A DNA stretch of 64,000 nucleotides from NCBI GenBank assembly GCA_023953615.1, contig JAMLJH010000002.1, forward strand, positions 1,506,375-1,570,374. The letters run 5' to 3'. Shown here in pieces: positions 56,307 to 64,000 of this stretch (position 1 is its first letter; every line of letters begins with the position of its first letter). The position numbers were made by a program, and so were the translations under genes. The notes beneath the pieces are model-generated. The model saw only the letters and a list, made by a program, of their open reading frames with translations, did no database searches and was not told where the DNA came from. The stretch is from Verrucomicrobiia bacterium. GTDB lineage: Bacteria > Verrucomicrobiota > Verrucomicrobiia > Limisphaerales > JADLHS01.

Positions 56307-59300
56307 ATGAAACGATACATTGTAGCGATCTTGATCCTCATGGGATTAAGCGCGTTGGTTTTCAGTTTCTCGCGGTCCAAACCGGCCTCCAATTCCGCCC
56401 CACCGGACGCGACCACCGTAAATAACGTCGCCAGCCCATCCACACCGACCGGCCTCGATTCGCCAGCTACCGCGGCCACGCCAACCGCGACGACTCCCAA
56501 CACTGCTGGCGCGGCGAATATAACGAACCACCCAGCAGCCTCAACCTCCTTGGGAGGAACCGTCAGTCCGCGTCAACGGCCTTGGGATTACACTTTCCTC
56601 GATCAATTTCACGACACCCCGCAACGACATCCCGTGCGCTTTGAATTGGTAGCGGGTGAATTTGCCGCCGGTACCATCACCCACACGGAGTTTCAGGATG
56701 GTCACGTCATCGTGCTGGCTGGCGAATTAACGTCGCCCGAAACGGGCCGATTCTCGTTTCGCAAACAAACGCTGCCTGGCAAAGCGGGTGATTACTCAGG
56801 CGAAGTCACTTTTCCGGCGAGCCAACGGGCTTACCGCCTCGAACCGCTCGGCGCTGCGGGTAAAACGGTTCTAGTGGAACGCCGTTTGGACGAGGTGTTA
56901 TGCCTGACATTACCACCGCCCGATCCGGGTTTGACCGCCGCCGATGTAGAAGAAATGCCGCCGTTGCGACCGGACGACGTGCCGAACTTCGTGCCGCCGC
57001 ATAATGACGGCATCATTTCGTTGCAGAGTCTGCCGGGGGTCGTGCCGGTGGTTTACATTGATTATCGCGGTGGTTACACGCCGACGTGGGGCGGAATCAC
57101 CTACGAAAAACCGAATGTCAACAACACCGTGATCAAAGACGTGTGGAAACGGGTCGCCGAGGACTTCATGCCGTTCAACATCAACGTCACCACGGACATT
57201 CGCGTTTATGAAGCCGCGCCGGAAAACAGCCGGCAACGCTGCGTCGTCACGCCCACCACCACTGCGGCTCCGGGCGCCGGCGGTGTTGCCTATCTCCAGG
57301 ATTGGAACAATACCGGGGATCGTCCGTGTTGGTCGTTTTATTCCAGTGGCAAAAGCGCGGCCGAAGTAATTTCGCATGAAGTGGGTCACACACTCGCGCT
57401 CAGTCACGATGGCCGCACCAGTCCCGCCGAGGAGTATTACGGCGGTCAAGGCAGTGGCGCGGTGGGCTGGGCGCCGATCATGGGAGTGGGTTATTCGATG
57501 CCGGTGGTCCAATGGAGCAAGGGCGAATACGCAAACGCCAACCAAACGCAGGACGACCTGTACGTCATCACCAATAACAACAATAACGTCGCTTACCGCG
57601 CGGATGACACCGGCGCCACGCTGGCGACTGCGCGTTACCTCGAGATTTATTCCAATTACACGGCGAGCGCGGAAGGCGTGATTGAAAGAACGGGCGACAC
57701 CGATGCGTTCCAATTTACCACGTCCGGCGGAGCGATTTCACTCTCGGCCAATCCGGTCGGCGATTGGGCTAATCTCGCCATTTCCGCCACTCTGGCCGAC
57801 GCGGCGGGCACGATCATGGCCAGCAACAATCCGCAAACTCAGTTGAAGGCGAACATCGCCTTGAGCATCCCGCCCGGCACCTACACCTTTCGCGTCACCG
57901 GCGCGGGGCGAAATAACCCGATCTCAAACGGCTTCTCGGCCTACGCCAGTCTGGGCTATTACTCCATTACTGGAAACGTGGCCGGGGCCGTGTTGCCCAC
58001 GCGGCTGGTGGTTGCGGAAAATTCTCCCAACGGTTTTGAGATTGGCACGGTGCCCGCGCTCAACCCCGACGCCGATCCGCTGGCGTATGGAATCACCGCA
58101 GGCAATCTGGGCGGCGCGTTTGCTCTTGACGACATCGGTCGGCTCACCGTGGCCAATTCCAGCGCGCTCGACTATGAGGCGCTCGCCGCAACCACGCAAT
58201 TACCCGTGCAATTCGAATTGTTCGTGAACATTACCAACCTCGCAAATCCCGCGCTCACCGAACTGAACCGGCGCGTCGTCATTCAGGTGCAGGACGTGAA
58301 CGAACCCCCCACCATCAGCGCCGCCAACGTCACCGTTCTCTCGCATACGCAACCGGGCATCGCCATCGCCTCGGTGAGCATGAACGATCCGGATGCTTAT
58401 TCGATTCTGACGGGCACGATTCCGGCGGGAAATGACGCCGGCGTTTTCACCTTCGACAATTCCAGCAGGCAAATCAAAGTGGTGGGTGACCTCGACGCGA
58501 CGCTGCAAAGCGTCTATGACCTGACTCTGGTGATTACGGATAATGGCATACCGACACTCAGCGCCACCAACTCTCTGAAAATCACGGTCCTGCCCAACAG
58601 CACTCCCTTCACGCCCGGTGGCGTAAATTATGCCATTTATGAAAACATTGGCGGCAGCACGGCCCTCTCCGGCTTGACCAGCAACCCGCGTTTTCCGCTC
58701 GATCCCACTTTCGAGAAACAGTTGACCAGCTTTGAAGGGGATCAGGATCGCGGCGATGCCTACGGCTCGGTGCTGCGCGGCTATCTCTTTCCGCCGGTGA
58801 GCGGTTCGTACACCTTTTGGATTGCGAGCGATGACGCGAGCGAATTGTGGATGAGCGGGACGACCAATCCAACCACGCTGACACGCATCGCTTACGTGAA
58901 CACTTACACCAGCCCCCGGCAATGGACGCAATACGCCTCTCAGCAATCTACGGCCCGCTCGCTCGTCGCCGGACAGGCGTACTACCTTGAAGCCCGACAC
59001 AAGGAAGGCGGCGGAGCGGATCATATCGCAGTCGCCTGGCGCGGCCCCGCCACTGGCAACCAGACCAACATCATCCCCGGAATTTATCTGGCCCCACGCT
59101 TTATGAATTACGTTCCGCACCTGACCGGATTCACCAATTCCGGAGTGCGGCGCGACCTCTTCGCCGAGGCCAGTGTGGGCCAAGTGACGGTCCGCGACGT
59201 GAACGCCAACGACACGCACACACTCACGATTTTGAGTGGAAATGAGGAAGGCATTTTCCATCTGGATGCCAACGGAGCGGTGCGCGTGGCGGATGTTTCC

Positions 59301-61850
59301 GCCCTGGCAACCACGCCCAACGCGAATTTTCTGTTGACGATCCGCGCCACGGACAGCGGTTCACCGTCACTCTCCGCCACCAGCACGGTGGCATTGGCGG
59401 TGGTGGACGCGGACGCCATCGTAGCCACGTCGTTGCGCCGGGAAATGTTTCTCGATATTGGCAGTGGCATGACCGTCGGTGATTTGACCAACAACGCCAA
59501 ATTCCCCGGTCGTCCCGACCAACTGGAGACGCTGCCCGGCAACCGGTTTGAAGCGGCCCAGGACGTGGGAGAAAATTACGGCTCACGGATCCGTGGTTAC
59601 GTCATTCCGCCGGTCACTGGCAATTACCGGTTTTTCATCGCCTCGGATGACGCGAGCGTCCTGCGCTTCAGCATGGACGCCAATCCCGCCAACGCCACGG
59701 TGATTGCCTCAGTTGGCGGCTGGACTGATTTTGAAAATTGGACCCAATACCCCACGCAAACTTCACCGTTGCAAGTCGGGCTGGTGGCCGGCCAACGCTA
59801 TTATCTCGAAGCGCTGCACAAGGAAGGCGGCGGTGGCGACCATGTTTCCGTGGCCTGGCTCGTCCCCGGCAGCGGCGTGACCAACGTCATTCCCGCCGCC
59901 AACCTCGAACCGGTGAACCTCAATCTGCCACCGCAGATCAGCGATCAATCCTTCAGCGTGCTGGCCACGGTGACCAACGGCACGCGGCTCGGCACGATTA
60001 ACGCCACCGACAGTCCGCTGGACACCCTTGCGTTTCGTTTGCTCGAGAGCGATGCCGGCGACGCCTTTGCCTTGGATCCGGTCAGCGGGGATCTGTCGGT
60101 TGCGGATAACACCCTGCTTGCCGTCGCTTCAGTTGGCACGGCCTTTCACCTCGTCGTGGGCGTGCAGGATTCCGGCTACGGCGGATTGTATCCGTTGCAA
60201 ACCAGCTCGGCCAACGTCTCGATCATCGTGCGCGGAACCAATAACGCCGTGTGGCTCAATCCTGCGGGCGGCTCTTGGTCGGTGGGTGCGAATTGGACCA
60301 ACGGCATCGTCGCTGATGGCGCGGATCAAACGGCGGACTTCAGTCAACTCAATCTCCTGGCGAACGCCACCGTCACGCTCGACGGCTCCCGCACGATCGG
60401 CAATCTCATTTTTGGCGACGCGGTTCCGTCGCACAACTGGACGTTGAACGCCGGCACCGACGGCACGTTGACCTTCGCCGGCAGCAATTCGACTCTCACA
60501 GTAAATAACCGGGGCGTCACCATTGGGGCCGAATTGGCCGGGACGAATCAACTCACGAAAGCGGGCAGTGGCTCTTTGACTCTGAGCAACAAATTCAATC
60601 ACTTCTCGGGTGATTTCAACATTACCGGCGGCACGGTCTTCGCCAGCATCGCCAACGATCAAGCCACTACCTCCGTTCTCGGCGCCAAAACTGGCGACCG
60701 CATCATTCTGGTTGGTCCGGGCACCACACTGAACTTTAATCTGAACAACATTTTCGGCGGCTCGGGTCAGAGTGCCGCCAATCTGCCCACCCTGAACATT
60801 CACGGCAACTTGATTTCCACTCGATTCAACGTGTTGCCCAGTCTCGAATTAAACGGCGGCACACTGCGCAATGCGAACGCCACCGATCCCGCGAATTACG
60901 ACGGCTTTCAATTCATCGGCAGCATCACCGTCACCGGCACCGCGCCATCCACCATGGATACCGTCACGGGTCGCGGCAACCATTTGAACAACGGCGGCAC
61001 CACCTTCAACGTCGCGGATGTGACCGGCGATGCCGAGACGGATTTCTGGGCGCGCACCATCCTCCGCAATCCCTCGGACGATTATGGTGGAAATAACATT
61101 CCTGCCGCCCTCTTGAAAACCGGCGTCGGCACCATGACCTTGACGGCGAACAACACCTATACCGGCGGCACGCTCGTCAACGAAGGCGCGTTGCAGGTGA
61201 ACGGCATCATCGCGGCCGGCGGCGCGGTAACCGTCCAGTCCGCCGCCACGCTGAGCGGCGGCGGCATAATCAACGCCCCGGTGATCATCAATCCCGGCGG
61301 CCATCTGGCGCCGGGCGCAACCCTCGGCCTCCTGACCATCAACAACAATCTCACGTTGAACGGCAACCTGGTGATTGAAGTAAACACCGCCAGCACGCCG
61401 ACCAACGACTGGGCGAGCGTCTCGGGCACACTCACCAGCACCACCGCCGGAACGGTATTCGTTACCAACCTCGGTCCGGCGCTCGTGGCGGGACAAAGTT
61501 TCAAACTGTTCAACCAACCGCTGGTGAACGGTGAAGCTTTTGCCATCCAGCCGCCACCGGGCGACAATCTCATCTGGACCAACCGGCTCGCCGTGGACGG
61601 CACCATCGCCATCACTTCCCTCGTGGCTACGGACCCGGTCAATCTGACCAGCACCTTCAACGCAAATGAATTGATCCTAACCTGGCCGGCGGATCACACC
61701 GGCTGGCGGTTGCAGGTGCAAACCAATGCGCTCGCTCAGGGCCTGAGTGATAACTGGGTGGACGTGCCCGATTCATCCACCACAAACTGGTTCACCATCC
61801 CGGTTGATCCGTCCGTCGGCACGGTGTTTTATCGGCTGATCTATCCTTGA
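56307..61850 (+). CDS. giant secreted metalloprotease/cadherin-like/PA14/beta-strand-repeat fusion
   Basis: The ATG at 56307 gives 1847 residues, with an N-terminal hydrophobic signal (YIVAILILMGLSALVFSF) and a Pro/Ser/Thr/Ala-rich linker. A zinc-protease domain follows, with HEVGHTLALSHDG near residue 357, a metzincin-like HExxHxxxxxH, and a possible Met-turn PIMGVGY. Next are cadherin-like domains (LDYEALAATTQLPVQFELFV, VQDVNEPPTISA). Two PA14 domains lie at about 770-928 and 1041-1198 (GSYTFWIASDDASELWMSG; GNYRFFIASDDASVLRF). After them are autotransporter-type beta repeats (KAGSGSLTLSNKFNHFSGDF). The tail ends LQVQTNALAQG, NWVDVPDS and FYRLIYP. It may be a surface protease or adhesin; function is inference. 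Confidence 0.8.
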   Translation: MKRYIVAILILMGLSALVFSFSRSKPASNSAPPDATTVNNVASPSTPTGLDSPATAATPTATTPNTAGAANITNHPAASTSLGGTVSPRQRPWDYTFLDQFHDTPQRHPVRFELVAGEFAAGTITHTEFQDGHVIVLAGELTSPETGRFSFRKQTLPGKAGDYSGEVTFPASQRAYRLEPLGAAGKTVLVERRLDEVLCLTLPPPDPGLTAADVEEMPPLRPDDVPNFVPPHNDGIISLQSLPGVVPVVYIDYRGGYTPTWGGITYEKPNVNNTVIKDVWKRVAEDFMPFNINVTTDIRVYEAAPENSRQRCVVTPTTTAAPGAGGVAYLQDWNNTGDRPCWSFYSSGKSAAEVISHEVGHTLALSHDGRTSPAEEYYGGQGSGAVGWAPIMGVGYSMPVVQWSKGEYANANQTQDDLYVITNNNNNVAYRADDTGATLATARYLEIYSNYTASAEGVIERTGDTDAFQFTTSGGAISLSANPVGDWANLAISATLADAAGTIMASNNPQTQLKANIALSIPPGTYTFRVTGAGRNNPISNGFSAYASLGYYSITGNVAGAVLPTRLVVAENSPNGFEIGTVPALNPDADPLAYGITAGNLGGAFALDDIGRLTVANSSALDYEALAATTQLPVQFELFVNITNLANPALTELNRRVVIQVQDVNEPPTISAANVTVLSHTQPGIAIASVSMNDPDAYSILTGTIPAGNDAGVFTFDNSSRQIKVVGDLDATLQSVYDLTLVITDNGIPTLSATNSLKITVLPNSTPFTPGGVNYAIYENIGGSTALSGLTSNPRFPLDPTFEKQLTSFEGDQDRGDAYGSVLRGYLFPPVSGSYTFWIASDDASELWMSGTTNPTTLTRIAYVNTYTSPRQWTQYASQQSTARSLVAGQAYYLEARHKEGGGADHIAVAWRGPATGNQTNIIPGIYLAPRFMNYVPHLTGFTNSGVRRDLFAEASVGQVTVRDVNANDTHTLTILSGNEEGIFHLDANGAVRVADVSALATTPNANFLLTIRATDSGSPSLSATSTVALAVVDADAIVATSLRREMFLDIGSGMTVGDLTNNAKFPGRPDQLETLPGNRFEAAQDVGENYGSRIRGYVIPPVTGNYRFFIASDDASVLRFSMDANPANATVIASVGGWTDFENWTQYPTQTSPLQVGLVAGQRYYLEALHKEGGGGDHVSVAWLVPGSGVTNVIPAANLEPVNLNLPPQISDQSFSVLATVTNGTRLGTINATDSPLDTLAFRLLESDAGDAFALDPVSGDLSVADNTLLAVASVGTAFHLVVGVQDSGYGGLYPLQTSSANVSIIVRGTNNAVWLNPAGGSWSVGANWTNGIVADGADQTADFSQLNLLANATVTLDGSRTIGNLIFGDAVPSHNWTLNAGTDGTLTFAGSNSTLTVNNRGVTIGAELAGTNQLTKAGSGSLTLSNKFNHFSGDFNITGGTVFASIANDQATTSVLGAKTGDRIILVGPGTTLNFNLNNIFGGSGQSAANLPTLNIHGNLISTRFNVLPSLELNGGTLRNANATDPANYDGFQFIGSITVTGTAPSTMDTVTGRGNHLNNGGTTFNVADVTGDAETDFWARTILRNPSDDYGGNNIPAALLKTGVGTMTLTANNTYTGGTLVNEGALQVNGIIAAGGAVTVQSAATLSGGGIINAPVIINPGGHLAPGATLGLLTINNNLTLNGNLVIEVNTASTPTNDWASVSGTLTSTTAGTVFVTNLGPALVAGQSFKLFNQPLVNGEAFAIQPPPGDNLIWTNRLAVDGTIAITSLVATDPVNLTSTFNANELILTWPADHTGWRLQVQTNALAQGLSDNWVDVPDSSTTNWFTIPVDPSVGTVFYRLIYP

Positions 61851-61902
61851 ATCACGTCGGGCGCGGTAAAACGATGCTTCCTGGGGAAGCGCACAAGACG
61901 CT

Positions 61903-61930
61903 TTGACAGTCTCGCTCCAGCCTTTATCCT
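61903..61930 (+). promoter_or_regulatory. sigma-70 promoter of aroB
   Basis: A perfect TTGACA (61903-61908), 16 bases and TATCCT (61925-61930) lie so close that the aroB GTG at 61938 is 7 bases past the -10 box. Transcription should begin at or within a base or two of the start codon, so the mRNA is probably leaderless. Confidence 0.65.
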
Positions 61931-61937
61931 TCCCGGC

Positions 61938-63026
61938 GTGCGCACTGTCAGAGTTTCACTAGGCCGCCGCAGTTACGACATCAAGATCGCTTCCGGATTG
62001 ATCAACAAACTGGGGGTCGAATGTGCGCGGCTGAGGCTCGGCAAACGTTGCGCCATCATCACCGACGCGCACGTTGGCCGCTGGTATGCCAAACCGGCTT
62101 ACAACTCCCTTTCGCGCGCTGGATTTGACCCGGCGCTCGTCGTCGTGCCGGCCGGCGAAATCGCCAAGAGCCTCAAATCCGCACAAAGTTGCTACCGGCG
62201 CCTCGCGGCGCACCGGCTCGAACGGCACTCGTTCATCGTCGCTTTGGGTGGCGGAGTGGTTGGCGATCTGGCGGGATTTGTCGCCGCCACTTATCTGCGC
62301 GGCATTCCGTTCGTGCAAGTGCCCACCACGCTGCTCGCGCAAGTGGACAGCTCGGTCGGAGGCAAAACCGGCGTCAACCTGAAGGCGGGCAAAAATCTGG
62401 TCGGCGCTTTCCATCAACCGCGACTGGTATTGTGCGACCTGACCGCGCTCCACACCCTGCCCTCGCGCGAACTTCGCGCGGGTCTGGCTGAAGTGATCAA
62501 GTACGGCATCATTTACGACGCGCCATTCTTTCAACGATTGGAGCGCGATCTCCCCAAGCTTTTACAACGCAAAAATCCGGTACTCGCCCCCGTCATCGCG
62601 CGCTGTTGCGAAATCAAAGCGGAGGTTGTGAGCCAGGACGAAACCGAAAGTGGCCTTCGCGCCATCCTGAATTTTGGGCATACCATCGGGCACGGCCTCG
62701 AGGCCATTTCGCATTACGGCAAATATTTGCACGGCGAGGCGATCGCCATCGGTCAGGTGGCCGCCGCCCGGTTATCCCAGCAATTCTGCGGTCTGAAAGC
62801 CGCGGACACCGCACGCATCGCATCGCTGTTCAAACGCGCGGGTTTGCCAACCACGGTAAAGTTGACGGCCGCCTGTCGCACCAAGCTGCTGGCCGCCATG
62901 AAGCTGGATAAGAAAGTTCACGCCGGTGAAATCAAATTCGTGCTCGCCAACCGAATCGGAAAGGTAACTTGGGGACAACGCGTGCCCGCACCGGATCTGG
63001 AAACTCTCCTGAGCAATCATGCCTGA
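61938..63026 (+). CDS. aroB: 3-dehydroquinate synthase
   Basis: AroB makes 3-dehydroquinate from DAHP, the second step of the shikimate pathway, using NAD and a divalent metal. The GTG at 61938 gives 362 residues, the usual length. The NAD-binding GGGVVGDLAGFVAATYLRG is at 104-122 and KTGVNLKAGKNLVGAFHQP is at 143-161. Metal ligands are Glu185 (GLAEVIKYG), His248 (FGHTIGHGLE) and His265 (LHGEAIAIG). It has its own promoter right at the start codon. A conserved small gene begins 53 bases downstream. Confidence 0.97.
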   Translation: MRTVRVSLGRRSYDIKIASGLINKLGVECARLRLGKRCAIITDAHVGRWYAKPAYNSLSRAGFDPALVVVPAGEIAKSLKSAQSCYRRLAAHRLERHSFIVALGGGVVGDLAGFVAATYLRGIPFVQVPTTLLAQVDSSVGGKTGVNLKAGKNLVGAFHQPRLVLCDLTALHTLPSRELRAGLAEVIKYGIIYDAPFFQRLERDLPKLLQRKNPVLAPVIARCCEIKAEVVSQDETESGLRAILNFGHTIGHGLEAISHYGKYLHGEAIAIGQVAAARLSQQFCGLKAADTARIASLFKRAGLPTTVKLTAACRTKLLAAMKLDKKVHAGEIKFVLANRIGKVTWGQRVPAPDLETLLSNHA

Positions 63027-63079
63027 TCTTGTCCGCACCACCGCAGCCGCGCCGAGCAACAGGTCATGTTCTTGAAGCC

Positions 63080-63682
63080 ATGAGCGCGGTCAGTGAAAGC
63101 ATCGTTCGCGAATACTTCGAGCTGCACCAGTTCCTCGTGCGGCAGGATCGCAAATACATCAGCCCGACCCGGCGCGAGCAGGACGACATTGACTTTTTCG
63201 TTCTGAATCCCCTGGCCACTTCCCGTGACACCGCCCTGCCCTTCGTTCTGCGCTCGGAAGATTTGCCGGGAATCGAACGCGCGATTGTCGTCGTCAAAGG
63301 CTGGCACACCGAGACGTTCAGTTCGGCGCGACTGGCGGGCACGCCCGAAATTTTTCGCTTCGTCAATCCCAAGGTCTTTCAACGCGCGGCCCGAGCCTTC
63401 GGCTTGAACGGCGCACCGTTAAAAATTCTCATCATTCCCGCCCTGCCGCACCCCATCGAGGCGCGCGAGCAAAGCATCACTCTGCTCCGCAATAAAGGCG
63501 TGGACGCCGTCATCCCATTCCGCACCCTGCTGACTGATCTGGTCCAATCCGTGGCCGCCAACCGCAATTATCAAAAATCGGACCTGCTGCAAATCCTCCG
63601 GATTTTAAAGCACTACGACTTTTTCAAAGGTCCGCAGTTGGAACTCTTCAAATCCGCCCAGCGACGCAATCGGCGCAAGTAA
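63080..63682 (+). CDS. conserved hypothetical protein downstream of aroB
   Basis: I do not recognise this 200-residue protein. The ATG at 63080 was chosen because the earlier open part overlaps the aroB end. It has no signal peptide and looks cytoplasmic and soluble, alpha/beta in pattern: VREYFELHQFLVRQDRKYIS, QDDIDFFVLNPLA, ERAIVVVKGWHTETFSS, LKILIIPALPHP and a basic helical end (YDFFKGPQLELFKSAQRRNR). The acidic IDFF strand followed by VVVKGW recalls the order of a PD-(D/E)XK nuclease core, but the match is weak. It probably shares the aroB transcript. A housekeeping role is more likely than a mobile one. Confidence 0.65.
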   Translation: MSAVSESIVREYFELHQFLVRQDRKYISPTRREQDDIDFFVLNPLATSRDTALPFVLRSEDLPGIERAIVVVKGWHTETFSSARLAGTPEIFRFVNPKVFQRAARAFGLNGAPLKILIIPALPHPIEAREQSITLLRNKGVDAVIPFRTLLTDLVQSVAANRNYQKSDLLQILRILKHYDFFKGPQLELFKSAQRRNRRK

Positions 63683-63720
63683 TTTCACCCGTGGCGCACC
63701 GCACGCTGGTGCGACTCATT

Positions 63721-64000
63721 TTACGCGTGCAGTTTCGTCAACTCGCCCCGGAGCAATTCCACGAGCGGTTTGATGATGCTCGCGTCAAACTGAAACCGAC
63801 ACCCGGCCGCGGCGAACAGTTCGGGTAATGGCCGCGATCCGCCCAACGCCAGCGCGGCCTGGTAATCGTGCAGCGCCTGACGCCGATCGCGTTTGGAATT
63901 CGCCCAGACCTGCAACGCGCCCAACTGCGCGATTCCGTATTCAATGTAGTAAAACGGGTAGAGGAAAATGTGCAGTTGCCGGTGCCATAAATGGGTGCGC
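63721..64000 (-). CDS. M3-family oligoendopeptidase, C-terminal part (cut by right edge)
   Basis: The minus strand from the right edge to a TAA at 63721 encodes 92 residues ending in TKLHA. The sequence matches the C-terminal helical part of M3/PepF-type zinc oligopeptidases: RTHLWHRQLHIFLYPFYYIE, YGIAQLGALQVW, ALHDYQAALALGGSRPLPEL and FDASIIKPLVELLRGEL. These enzymes cut short peptides in the cytoplasm. The catalytic HExxH lies beyond the edge. It is convergent with the small gene after aroB, 38 bases away. Confidence 0.8.
   Translation of the reverse strand, partial: RTHLWHRQLHIFLYPFYYIEYGIAQLGALQVWANSKRDRRQALHDYQAALALGGSRPLPELFAAAGCRFQFDASIIKPLVELLRGELTKLHA

Noticed and set aside
58200-59261. 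353-codon open frame antisense to the giant metalloprotease gene
   Set aside because: No start signal or domain; it is a shadow of a repetitive GC-rich gene.

Overview
The window reads as chromosomal DNA of a GC-rich, Gram-negative, heterotrophic member of Verrucomicrobiota, most likely the Limisphaerales (Pedosphaera-like) lineage. The assignment is inference. It rests on pseudopilin-like proteins with an H-X9-DG motif, a PEP-CTERM protein, giant autotransporter-repeat and PA14/cadherin-like secreted proteins, many glycoside hydrolases without a SusC/SusD pair, and an oligoendopeptidase/aroB housekeeping block. No rRNA, tRNA, CRISPR array, intact insertion sequence or prophage was seen.

Layout. 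1-3948: a minus-strand housekeeping run, sppA, upp, a sigma-70 factor, apt and the start of an 8-oxoguanine glycosylase cut by the left edge. 4223-12483: a pseudopilin-like gene, a GH78 alpha-L-rhamnosidase, a ceramidase-like enzyme and a secreted carbohydrate-binding-like protein with a strong terminator. 12659-18434: a heavy-metal RND efflux operon (small Cys-containing secreted protein, CzcC-, CzcB- and CzcA-like). It converges with a LemA/M48 membrane protease pair (18431-21033). 21367-21675: a decayed ISAs1-type transposase.

21798-47960 is the most distinctive part, a SusCD-less glycan utilisation locus. It has an AraC regulator, a PEP-CTERM protein, a 1726-residue beta-strand-repeat protein, a second pseudopilin-like gene, a clan-D (GH27/36) glycosidase, a sugar-proton symporter, a large cytoplasmic DUF5107-TPR protein, a mutarotase-fold protein and a GH36 alpha-galactosidase with NPCBM. 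On the opposite strand are a GH2 enzyme with a discoidin domain, an unclassified glycosidase-like protein and a YidR-like beta-propeller lipoprotein. Together these suggest extracellular or periplasmic debranching of a galactose-containing glycan, symport of the sugar, and cytoplasmic handling of it. The glycan itself is not known from the sequence.

48133-54514: a TPR protein, then an assimilatory sulfate reduction operon cysI-cysH-cysD-cysN read from an AT-rich promoter whose -35 box lies inside a perfect dyad. 54914-64000: a CLC-family channel, a 1847-residue secreted metalloprotease/PA14/beta-repeat fusion, aroB behind a promoter that abuts its GTG start, an uncharacterised protein, and the 3' end of an M3 oligopeptidase.

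Most notable signals: (1) two unrelated palindromic repeat elements inserted in frame in the DUF5107-TPR gene; (2) a C-terminal domain ending in an aromatic-rich tail (FFRLVYP, FFILQIP, FFRLISP, FYRLIYP) directly at the stop codon of four otherwise unrelated secreted proteins; (3) promoters only 7-16 nt from start codons at several genes, suggesting leaderless or very short-leader mRNAs; (4) a CzcB-like adaptor that seems to lack the helical hairpin.
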